In this document: piece after piece, positions 45,177-52,409 of the stretch
Position numbering within the stretch: position 1 is the stretch's first letter
Layout of the letters: each line of letters opens with the position of its first letter
Source: Lachnospiraceae bacterium JC7
GTDB taxonomy: Bacteria > Bacillota > Clostridia > Lachnospirales > Lachnospiraceae
NCBI GenBank assembly: GCA_000513555.1
Contig: ALYD01000002.1
Coordinates: forward strand, 122,461-186,460
Direction: 5' to 3'
Length of the DNA: 64,000 nt
Position numbers and translations under genes: made by a program
Notes under the pieces: model-generated
Databases searched by the model: none
Told to the model about the DNA's origin: nothing
The model's input: only the letters and a program-made list of their open reading frames with translations

Positions 45177-46520
45177 CTACCTCCCAGTTTTAGCTGCCTC
45201 TCCGCATTGTCCGACCATCCCGAATCTCTCGGAATAGACAATGACTCCGAACTCCATCTTTCCTTTGATACGGTGCTCCATCTGGAACTCAACTTCCTTC
45301 ATGATGGATGCCATGACTTTTTCCCTAAGGCCCATTTCCTCGAGTCTCGTGAGCATTTCTTCTGTGGTGGCGGCCTCTCTCATGGCCCTCACCTGCTCTG
45401 TCGTTCCTCCGCACAGTGCAAGGTGTGCAGCAAATATCTCCCACCTGCCATCAGCAACCTTACTGTGGGTATTCATTATCCCGGCAGCAAGCTTCACGAG
45501 CTTTCCCACATTTCCGATGAGAAGAAAGCGTCCGCAGCCGTAAGAAATGGCAAGGTCTATAGCTTCTCCGATATAGTTCGACACCGTGACACATCTCCCG
45601 GGATCGAACCCAAGTTCCTCTGCATAGCGCTTTCCATAATTCCCGGGAACCGCGATTAAACCGGGTTCCGATGCTTCGGAAAGAGCAAGCTTCTGCCTTA
45701 TTTCAGTCTCGATGGTAGCCACTATTGAGGCCTCAGACATTGGCTCAACTATACCTGTGGTACCCAGAATGGAAATGCCTCCCTCGATCCCAAGCATGGG
45801 GTTGAATGTCTTCTTTGCCAGTTCTTCCCCTTCCGGTACTATGACAGTGATAAGAAATATCTCTCTGTGTTCCTCATTCCCTGTGGCGTCAATTACATCC
45901 TTTACAGCCCCGAATATCATTTCCCTCGGAACAGGATTGATGGCACTCTCACCTATATTCTGATGGAGCCCCGGCTTCGTAACTACACCTACACCTTTAC
46001 CACCTGTAAGAAAAAGCCCGGAATCACCCTCACAGCAAAAAGAATGCTTAGGTACATTTTCCGGATCAACTTCTTCGATTCTAACATGAATTTCAGTTCC
46101 GTTCGTCACATCAGGATCATCCCCCGAGTCCTTAACAGTGAAGAATTCTGAACAATGTCTTCCACCGGTTCTCCCATTAAAGTCATCCTGACAATTACCG
46201 GAACAATGAAAATCCTTAATAGCTTTTTCAGAATCTTCACTTCGTACATCACACGGTTCATTATTATCAGTTTTTCCAGAAACTTTTTCGAAAATTTGAA
46301 ACGCTTCTGATTCCAAAGACTCTGACAAAAACTGATCAGAATTCTCTTTTTGAACCTTGAGGGAAACTGTATCGCCTCCCGGAAGAGTTATGTTCACCAT
46401 TTCAGGAACCTGACCGGTCAGAAGATTCAGCATGGCTGCCTTCCCGCAGGCTGCAGCGCAGGTTCCGGTGGTAAGTCCGCATCTAAGTTCTTTCTGATTT
46501 TTCCGCACAAATCTGTCCAT
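45177..46520 (-). CDS. cbiD: Cobalt-precorrin-5B C1-methyltransferase (CbiD), with insertion
   Basis: Methylates C-1 in the anaerobic route. The 447-residue protein has ELRCGLTTGTCAAACGKAA at the N-terminus, VKDSGDDPDVTNGTEI, GVGVVTKPGL, GISILGTTGIVEPMSE, VSNYIGEAIDLAISYG and LLIGNVGKLVKLAAG, all CbiD hallmarks. It is about 75 residues longer than usual because of a polar Asp/Ser/Cys-rich insertion at about residues 70-135 before the VKDSGDDP strand. It is separated from the other cob genes and preceded by the palindromic repeat copy B and a Rep-type box. Confidence 0.94.
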   Translation of the reverse strand: MDRFVRKNQKELRCGLTTGTCAAACGKAAMLNLLTGQVPEMVNITLPGGDTVSLKVQKENSDQFLSESLESEAFQIFEKVSGKTDNNEPCDVRSEDSEKAIKDFHCSGNCQDDFNGRTGGRHCSEFFTVKDSGDDPDVTNGTEIHVRIEEVDPENVPKHSFCCEGDSGLFLTGGKGVGVVTKPGLHQNIGESAINPVPREMIFGAVKDVIDATGNEEHREIFLITVIVPEGEELAKKTFNPMLGIEGGISILGTTGIVEPMSEASIVATIETEIRQKLALSEASEPGLIAVPGNYGKRYAEELGFDPGRCVTVSNYIGEAIDLAISYGCGRFLLIGNVGKLVKLAAGIMNTHSKVADGRWEIFAAHLALCGGTTEQVRAMREAATTEEMLTRLEEMGLREKVMASIMKEVEFQMEHRIKGKMEFGVIVYSERFGMVGQCGEAAKTGR

Positions 46521-46569
46521 CTACCTTTTTATTCCTCAAATATCCGTACATGTGATTTTGGGCTCATGC

Positions 46570-46597
46570 CAAAAAATCATCCGGCTCTGCCGGATTT
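46570..46597. repeat. Palindromic repeat copy B, intergenic upstream of cbiD
   Basis: Contains ATCCGGCTCTGCCGGAT, a perfect hairpin. The core matches copy A (24755-24782) at 26 of 28 bases. It lies 50-77 bases upstream of the cbiD start, so it may sit in its leader. Confidence 0.7.
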
Positions 46598-46683
46598 ATA
46601 TACAATGCTTCAAGCCCGGACTCGGCATCTAAAAATTCAGAATGCCAAAGAAGCGTATTCTGCCATAGCATCACTTTGACTTA

Positions 46684-46698
46684 TAACATATTTACGGT
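46684..46698 (+). promoter_or_regulatory. Dispersed Rep-type box upstream of cbiD
   Basis: TAACATATTTACGGT, a form that also occurs in the origin (51898-51912). It lies 8 bases beyond the phosphatase stop and 164 bases upstream of cbiD. Confidence 0.55.
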
Positions 46699-46706
46699 TT
46701 GATTTC

Positions 46707-47255
46707 TCAGAAATCAAACTCCCGAAGCTCTGCGTTCTTTACGCCGAAAGCAGCAAACTCCTCATTGGTCATATTTTCAAAATAAGACATTATAAATCTC
46801 GCGATACCGTTATGTGCCACCAGAAGGTATACCTTATCCGGCTCCTTCTTTATATCATCGAGGAGATTGTAGATTCTCTGGGCTACTCTGAACATGGACT
46901 CACCGCCCTCATAATCATCGATGAAGTTCTGCTTAGCCAGCTTGAAATCCGCTCCGTCTCTCGGTGTTGACTCCCATTTTCCGAAATTCTGCTCAATGAG
47001 TCTCTGCTCCGCCCTCATAGGAACTCCAGTGATTTTTGAGATCTCCTCCGCTGTATCATAGGCTCTGGAAAGAGGTGATGAAATTATTTCGTCGATATGT
47101 ATCTCTCCCGCATCTATCCTTCTCTTTAGTTCCATAGCAGTCTCTCTCGCCTGCTCATGTCCCTTTTCAGTAAGGGGACTGTCAGTTGCTCCGCATATCT
47201 TATTCTCAACATTCCAAACCGTCTGTCCATGACGTACAAAATAGAACTTTCCCAT
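46707..47255 (-). CDS. Histidine phosphatase family protein
   Basis: A 182-residue branch-1 phosphatase with FYFVRHGQTVWNVENK at the start, SSPLSRAYDTAEEIS containing the conserved Arg, and LLVAHNGIARFIMSYF containing the second His. The ATG at 47255 has GGAGG six bases upstream; a longer frame to 47387 lacks similarity. Its substrate may be a phosphosugar or nucleotide; it could substitute for CobC because it lies next to cbiD, but there is already a CobC candidate in the main cluster. The 228 bases between it and the NUDIX gene show no gene. Confidence 0.87.
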   Translation of the reverse strand: MGKFYFVRHGQTVWNVENKICGATDSPLTEKGHEQARETAMELKRRIDAGEIHIDEIISSPLSRAYDTAEEISKITGVPMRAEQRLIEQNFGKWESTPRDGADFKLAKQNFIDDYEGGESMFRVAQRIYNLLDDIKKEPDKVYLLVAHNGIARFIMSYFENMTNEEFAAFGVKNAELREFDF

Positions 47256-47483
47256 TTCTTTCCTCCACCTACATTTTCCGAGATTAATACCAAAAATTTC
47301 AATATTCGACATAGATTCGTTCAGCACTTCTAAACCACTAAAGCTGTCCTTACATGCTCTATGGAAACACAAGCCATTTAAATTCACTTCACGAGGGCTC
47401 GGACTATATGATAAGTCCCCTTATGGAACTTATCTCGAGCTGCGTGGGCTGGCGCCACATTCCAGATCCCTGCAAAATCTGTG

Positions 47484-47966
47484 TCATATGGGCATGTCAT
47501 ATTCCTCTCCATCCAGCTTTGCCTCCAGAAGCCTGTCCTCCGCATCATATACAAGCTTCAGGGAAAAGAAACTGTCCCTCTCCAGAAGAAGCCTGAGGAA
47601 TATGCGGTCACCGGGCCAGACATTGAGCCCGGAAACCTCTTTTTTATCGATCCACTTTAGCTCTCCTTCATTGCATACCACCTGATTCCCGGTGAATCCG
47701 TCCGCCGTGAAAAGATGCATATACTCCGTCTCTGCTCTTCCTGAAATAAAAGTCACTATCCCTCGATATCTCCATGATGTCAATGTATAGCCCGTCTCTT
47801 CTCTGACTTCCCGAAGCAGACATTCCTCGGGACTCTCATCCTTTTCGAATTTGCCTCCTACACCTATCCACTTCCCTTCATTCAGGTCGTTTTTCTTTTT
47901 GGTGCGATGAAGCATCAGATACTGCTCATCATTTTCTATGTAACATAAGGTTGTAAGTATAGCCAA
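47484..47966 (-). CDS. NUDIX hydrolase (MutT-like)
   Basis: A 160-residue enzyme with the full Nudix box GVGGKFEKDESPEECLLREV followed by REETG. It is of the 8-oxo-dGTP diphosphatase type by its size and N-terminal ATLCYIENDEQYLMLHRTKK-like start, though the substrate is uncertain. It lies 22 bases after the SAM-dependent enzyme and is probably in the same transcript. Confidence 0.9.
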   Translation of the reverse strand: MAILTTLCYIENDEQYLMLHRTKKKNDLNEGKWIGVGGKFEKDESPEECLLREVREETGYTLTSWRYRGIVTFISGRAETEYMHLFTADGFTGNQVVCNEGELKWIDKKEVSGLNVWPGDRIFLRLLLERDSFFSLKLVYDAEDRLLEAKLDGEEYDMPI

Positions 47967-47988
47967 AATCCGATCTCCTTTACTCTCT

Positions 47989-48993
47989 TCATATTGACAG
48001 CATCTGCGGCAGTATCCAGTAGTGCACTTCCGTCCTTCTGAATCCCTCAGTCATGCCCTTTATTCTGTGATACATGGGCTTGCCGTCATAGGGCCCCTCC
48101 CAAAGATCCGCAAAAATGTAGTCATAGTCCCCATCTTTTACAGTCTCCATAAAATCAAAGGCATCTGCCTGTATGATACTTATTTTTTCGGCAATGTCTC
48201 TCCCTGCTTCGTCTTTTCCAAGCTGTAGACGTATGTAATTCTCGAAAAGCTCTATGGTCTCTGCCTCTCTCTCGATGACCGTAACAGAAGAAACCGAAGA
48301 CTTTCTGGCCGTCATATATGCGTAGTACGAAAGCCCGAGACCAAGTGTCAGAAGCCTGCCTTCAGCATTGTCGATATCCTCTTTCATGGTAATGATCTCA
48401 CCGGGAGACAGACTCATCCAGACAGCTTCCTCAGGCTTATCCTCAGTGATACAGGGGACTTCCAGAGCTTCTCTGAGATATCCGTAATGAGGAATATACA
48501 TTCCCTCCGACATATCGGGATTTAACTCTATTATTTCACCCTGATCATATGAAAGTGTAGCAAAATGATGATTTCCCAAGGTCAGATCATCGGGAATCAT
48601 TATATTTCGATAATATGGATCTGTATACACCAGACTCGGTGAAATACCGCTTAAATGGGCATGCAAAATTTCAGAAAAATAGAGCCTTCTGTCCTTATCC
48701 TTCGTTAGATAACCGGACAAAACCATGGCCACGTACCAGCCCTCCGGGTCCGTCAGCATTTTCATGTTTCCGATCTTTTGTGCCTGCCTGCGGACCATAT
48801 CTATATCCGATTCAGTGAAAGGAACCACAGGTCTCTGTCTTGCGATCTCTGCCCGCATATCCTTCATCATCCGGCTCATTCGGTTCTCTTCGATTTTAAA
48901 ATTATATTCTTTTCTGTCAAAATCATTCATTACGTTATTATGCTGTGGTGTCAAAAGTCGATATCGGAACGTGTCATGAAGCCTATCCTCCAC
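47989..48993 (-). CDS. SAM-dependent methyltransferase/spermidine-synthase-like protein
   Basis: A protein of up to 334 residues. The C-terminal half has a Rossmann fold: RLLTLGLGLSYYAYM, SVTVIEREAETIELFENY, KISIIQADAFDF and DYDYIFADLWEGPYD. The N-terminal half (about 150 residues) is unlike known methyltransferases. The start is uncertain: a GTG at 48993 lies within a hairpin (48986-49017); ATGs at 48930 and 48879 are alternatives with weak sites. It follows rpoA in the same direction but is separated from it by a terminator. Confidence 0.65.
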   Translation of the reverse strand: MEDRLHDTFRYRLLTPQHNNVMNDFDRKEYNFKIEENRMSRMMKDMRAEIARQRPVVPFTESDIDMVRRQAQKIGNMKMLTDPEGWYVAMVLSGYLTKDKDRRLYFSEILHAHLSGISPSLVYTDPYYRNIMIPDDLTLGNHHFATLSYDQGEIIELNPDMSEGMYIPHYGYLREALEVPCITEDKPEEAVWMSLSPGEIITMKEDIDNAEGRLLTLGLGLSYYAYMTARKSSVSSVTVIEREAETIELFENYIRLQLGKDEAGRDIAEKISIIQADAFDFMETVKDGDYDYIFADLWEGPYDGKPMYHRIKGMTEGFRRTEVHYWILPQMLSI

Positions 48994-49017
48994 TTTTGTG
49001 CAGACACAAATGGAGGA
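48986..49017. other. Hairpin at the start of the SAM-enzyme gene
   Basis: TCCTCCA...TTTGTG pairs with CACAAA...TGGAGGA around the loop CAGA. On the minus strand one arm contains GGAGG, the only good ribosome binding site here, so the stem would mask it. Confidence 0.5.
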
Positions 49018-49050
49018 GGACTTATGACACTTATATCATATCATGAAAAA

Positions 49051-49076
49051 AAGACGGTTTCGTAAGAAACCGTCTT
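49051..49076 (-). terminator. Terminator of rpoA
   Basis: A perfect 11-bp stem AAGACGGTTTC-GTAA-GAAACCGTCTT, followed on the minus strand by TTTTT. It ends the rpoA transcript 25 bases after its stop codon, so rpoA is monocistronic. Confidence 0.92.
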
Positions 49077-49100
49077 CCTGTTATGTTTACCGAAATTCAA

Positions 49101-50051
49101 TTACTCTGCATCTCTGCTGCTGAGTACAAGTCCCATGGACTCAAGCTTACCAAGGATCTCGTCGATTGACTTACGACCCATATTACGAACCTTTGAAAGA
49201 TCCTCAAGATTCTTACTGCAGAGATCACCAACAGTGTTGATGCCTGCTCTCTTAAGACAATTATAAGAACGAACACTGAGCTCGAGCTCATCGATGTTCA
49301 TGTTCATAAGATCGTTAGAATCGCTATTTCCTGCGTCCTCAACCTTAACCTCGCTCTCAACACTGACATCCATATCAGCAAAAAGCTTAAGATGTGAGTC
49401 AAGAATACGGGCAGAAAGAGAAACTGCATCGTCAGGAGCCATAGTTCCGTTTGTGGTAACATCGAGAGTAAGCTTCTCTTCGTTGGTACCCTCGATCGGA
49501 TCGATGACCATATTTACTCTGACTACAGGGCAATAGATAGAATCAACTGCGATGACACCGATAGGAAGATCGCTGCGGTCACGAGTGTTGGCACCGTCAT
49601 AACCACGACCCTTTGTCATCTTTATCTCCATATAAAGTCTTGCTTCCTTACCTGAAAGTGTAGCAATGACCTGATCCTTGTTTACGATCTCTACTTCTGA
49701 AGTAACCTTGATATCAGAACCACGAACGATACCCTCTCCGGCATAGTCAATGTACGCCATAACAGGATCGTCGCTTGATGATGTATTTTTAATTGCAAGC
49801 TTCTTTAAGTTAAGGATGATATCGCTGACATCTTCCTTAACACCAGGGATGGATGAAAACTCATGATAAACTCCATCAATTTTTACCTCGCTAACTGCAG
49901 CGCCAGGCATTGATGAAAGAAGAATACGTCTTAAAGAATTTCCGATAACTGTACCCTCACCCTTTGCAAGTGGTGCGCATACAAAACGTCCAAACTTCTT
50001 ATCATCTGAGATTTCCTCAACTTCGAGAACCGGTTTGATTTCTACTGCCAT
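49101..50051 (-). CDS. rpoA: RNA polymerase alpha subunit, outside its usual operon
   Basis: A complete 316-residue alpha subunit. The N-terminal dimerisation domain has GTVIGNSLRRILLSSMPGAA, VYHEFSSIPGVKEDVSDIIL and LPIGVIAVDSIYCPV; the linker is acidic (SVESEVKVEDAGNSDSNDL); the C-terminal DNA-binding domain has ELSVRSYNCLKRAGINTVGDL and VRNMGRKSIDEIL. One difference stands out: the nearly universal GQxTDYDKL motif before the second half of the N-terminal domain reads GTNEEKL. rpoA normally sits in the S13-S11-S4-L17 operon; here it is alone, with its own promoter and terminator, beside repB. It may be a second alpha for this replicon or a relocated only copy. Confidence 0.93.
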   Translation of the reverse strand: MAVEIKPVLEVEEISDDKKFGRFVCAPLAKGEGTVIGNSLRRILLSSMPGAAVSEVKIDGVYHEFSSIPGVKEDVSDIILNLKKLAIKNTSSSDDPVMAYIDYAGEGIVRGSDIKVTSEVEIVNKDQVIATLSGKEARLYMEIKMTKGRGYDGANTRDRSDLPIGVIAVDSIYCPVVRVNMVIDPIEGTNEEKLTLDVTTNGTMAPDDAVSLSARILDSHLKLFADMDVSVESEVKVEDAGNSDSNDLMNMNIDELELSVRSYNCLKRAGINTVGDLCSKNLEDLSKVRNMGRKSIDEILGKLESMGLVLSSRDAE

Positions 50052-50160
50052 TACCCTACCTCTTTATATTAGAATCGCTGAAACAACATAGTAGCACATG
50101 ATCTAAGCGCTTAATCTATCGATTTACAGACTACCGCTATTTTTAGAATCAAGCTATTCT

Positions 50161-50188
50161 ATTATAGCGTTTTTTTATTGCATGTCTA
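50161..50188 (-). promoter_or_regulatory. Probable rpoA promoter
   Basis: On the minus strand TAGACA (50183-50188), a 16-base spacer and TATAAT (50161-50166), about 110 bases upstream of the rpoA ATG. The rest of 50052-50216 is AT-rich with no gene. Confidence 0.6.
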
Positions 50189-50216
50189 GTCTTTTTTGAA
50201 AAAAAGTATAAAAAAA

Positions 50217-50238
50217 TGGACGCATTTTATTGCATCCA
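50217..50238 (-). terminator. Terminator of repB
   Basis: TGGACGCA (50217-50224) with TGCATCCA (50231-50238), one mismatch in 8 bp, followed on the minus strand by seven Ts. It lies about 100 bases beyond the repB stop. Confidence 0.75.
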
Positions 50239-50341
50239 CTTAAATTTGTAGTAAAATAGTATCCTTATAAGCTGTTTTCATTCGAATATGTCTCTTTCGC
50301 GACACAAATCGACATCAAACATTCTTTCGCCTTCTGTATCC

Positions 50342-51193
50342 TCAGGCGATTTCCACCAGGGAACCCGACTCATCAAAATTGAGTGTCAGCTGGCCCTTGA
50401 ACTGCAGATTACGCTTTTCTATCTTGCTGACTGTCTTGTTATATGTAGCAAAGCGATCCAGAGTATCCTTGTTCTCTATATATAATCTTATATGAGTGAT
50501 ACGTTTTCCCTGAAGCTTTCCCTTAACCAGTTCACCCTTATCTGTGATACAGTCATAGGATACCGTAATATCGGTATATTCGTTGATCTCCTTTATGGCA
50601 GGAGAAAGAACTCTCTGCTTGAAATTTCCGAAGGCACTGTATACGTCTGCCATCAGATTCTCTCTCAATGCATCGATCGATATATCTACATGTCCCTTAT
50701 AGGCATATGACTTCGCAAGCTCATAGAGACGCGGTGAGTACTTGCTGGTCATGGAAAGGATATTGTAAAGCTCGTATTCCGTAAAATTGTTCTGAATTCC
50801 GAGAAGGTAGGTCTTGATACGGCTGTCGAGGATCAGACTGATGGTTCCCTTACGCTCATTGTACTCCGGCTCATTGAACCATCTCAATTTGATGACTCTG
50901 TTGTCAATGTTTACCCAGAACGCCTTCTCGTCTATGGAATCAATCATATTTCTGAAATCACGATACACATTTTTCGGATCGATACCGCAAAGTCTGGCAA
51001 AATCCAATGCCCTGATCTCGTACTTCTTGAACTCTTCCTCACCCGGTTTGATCATGGTGATAACATAGTTTACGAGTTTCTGCTCGTTAGCGGTAAGGTT
51101 GTATTTCGCCTTCTGAATAAGCGCGTTATCCTTTACAACCAGATATGTACGCTGATCGTCCATCTTCTGTTTTTGCGTCTTATAAGTTGCCAT
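50342..51193 (-). CDS. repB: Replication initiator, Rep_3/RepB family
   Basis: A 283-residue initiator that should bind the iterons upstream and open the origin. The N-terminus NALIQKAKYNLTANEQKLVNYVI is the typical Rep_3 opening; two winged-helix domains follow (RDFRNMIDSIDEKAFWVN, and LYELAKSYAYKGHVDISIDALRE with FKQRVLSPAIKEINEYTDI). The ATG at 51193 has GGAG eight bases upstream. The start is directly next to the iteron region, and one iteron (51258-51272) lies 65 bases upstream, so RepB may repress its own promoter. No ParA/ParB is in the window. Confidence 0.93.
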   Translation of the reverse strand: MATYKTQKQKMDDQRTYLVVKDNALIQKAKYNLTANEQKLVNYVITMIKPGEEEFKKYEIRALDFARLCGIDPKNVYRDFRNMIDSIDEKAFWVNIDNRVIKLRWFNEPEYNERKGTISLILDSRIKTYLLGIQNNFTEYELYNILSMTSKYSPRLYELAKSYAYKGHVDISIDALRENLMADVYSAFGNFKQRVLSPAIKEINEYTDITVSYDCITDKGELVKGKLQGKRITHIRLYIENKDTLDRFATYNKTVSKIEKRNLQFKGQLTLNFDESGSLVEIA

Positions 51194-51420
51194 CTGCAAA
51201 ACTCCGTTTCACGTTTACATGTCAATATAGTAAAACTCATAACTCTAAAAATCAATGACCGTAATTTTGTTATATCTCTATTCTTACCTGATTTCCCGTC
51301 TCAGCATCACGAAAGTTGCATTATCCTTTCATGCCAATGCCTAAGACCGGGCATCTCATGCTTATATTTTTTGTTTTTGTTACCTGTGTTTTTTTCGCGT
51401 GCACGTTTCTGTTTAAGCTT

Positions 51421-51475
51421 AGTTGGTTTTTTATTTGATTTATTTAATATTATATATATTTATATTATTTAATAC
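51421..51475. other. AT-rich stretch in the origin (candidate unwinding element)
   Basis: Almost pure A/T sequence (for example TTTAATATTATATATATTTA) directly beside the tandem iterons at 51515-51592. This is the usual position of a DNA unwinding element in iteron origins. Confidence 0.6.
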
Positions 51476-51514
51476 CAAAAACCGCAGAAATACGTCGTTT
51501 TTTGTCCACATAAA

Positions 51515-51592
51515 TAACAGATTTACGGTGACCCATAACAAATTTACGGCGAGGTCTAACACAATGACGGTTAAACATAACAGATTTACGGT
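51515..51592 (+). repeat. Four tandem iterons at exact 21-bp spacing
   Basis: Boxes begin at 51515, 51536, 51557 and 51578: TAACAGATTTACGGT, TAACAAATTTACGGC, TAACACAATGACGGT and TAACAGATTTACGGT. The 21-bp period places every copy on the same face of the helix, as expected for cooperative initiator binding. Confidence 0.92.
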
Positions 51593-52409
51593 CTTAAAAA
51601 TCAGGGCTTCGTAGTATCGGAGCACTATCCTGTATGATCGTCTGCCATTATCCGGTACCCTTGAAAAAGTCATAATCGTGATATGATTTTCCGCTATTTG
51701 ACCTTCTGACTCTGAAAGTTGAGTCGATTTTTACGATTGTATCGTCAAATCGCACTAATTAGGACCATCATTTTTGTTTAAATCGTCTTATAACAAAATT
51801 ACGGTCACAGGAATGATAAGATAACACAATGACGGTGGTTTCGTAAAGAATAATTAAGCCGTAATTTTGTTATAAAAAAGCGCTGTTTTTGGACACATAA
51901 CATATTTACGGTAGACACACTGGGCTGTGTGGAAAGAAAGATATGATATTTAATTCCGTAAAAGTGACACAATTACGTGTGTATTTCAGTTACGCAGAAC
52001 GGGTTTTATCCTACATGATTGTTTGTAATATAACTAAAATACGGTATTTATCGGATTAACGTGTTAAAACTTAGGCTGCAATTTCAAATGTAAGAAAAAC
52101 TTAAGCCGTAATTTTGTTATATATCTCTTAATCTACTGCACTCCTCCGGTTTAATTCTGATTTTCAGGTTCAACGAAGCTTTTCGTAGCCTATTTTGAGG
52201 CTACTTATAACATATATACGGTAAAATCCAGCCTGAAAGTATCCTTATCAGCAACATAAAAGACGAAACATAACAAAATTACGGTAAATGAGATATAACA
52301 AAAAAACGGTACCACCCCGAAAGGTGATACCGTCATGATGATATAAGTTCAGACCGTAATAATGTTACAAAGTCAAAAGTCCTTACCGTAATTATGTTAT
52401 ATTTTCTCC

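Larger units (their letters stand above)
51258..52399. other. oriV: Iteron-type replication origin
   Basis: A non-coding region of 1.2 kb holding about 16 copies of a 15-bp box close to TAACAAAATTACGGT. Plus orientation: 51515, 51536, 51557, 51578, 51791, 51822, 51898, 52031, 52208, 52271, 52296. Minus orientation: 51258, 51858, 52105, 52353, 52385 (left ends). The last six bases (TACGGT/TACGGC or ACGGT) are nearly constant. A possible DnaA-like site (TTGTCCACA) is at 51502-51510 and a weaker one near 51927. Flanked by repB and the HEAT-like gene, whose ends are 52 bp or less from boxes. Confidence 0.9.

Noticed and set aside
47256..47483. A small gene between the NUDIX and phosphatase genes
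   Set aside because: A 27-codon frame begins MTQILQGSGMWRQPTQ but has no ribosome site or similarity; treated as non-coding.
51960..51980. A further origin iteron (TGACACAATTACGTG)
   Set aside because: It lacks the constant ACGGT end, so I left it as a degenerate half-site.
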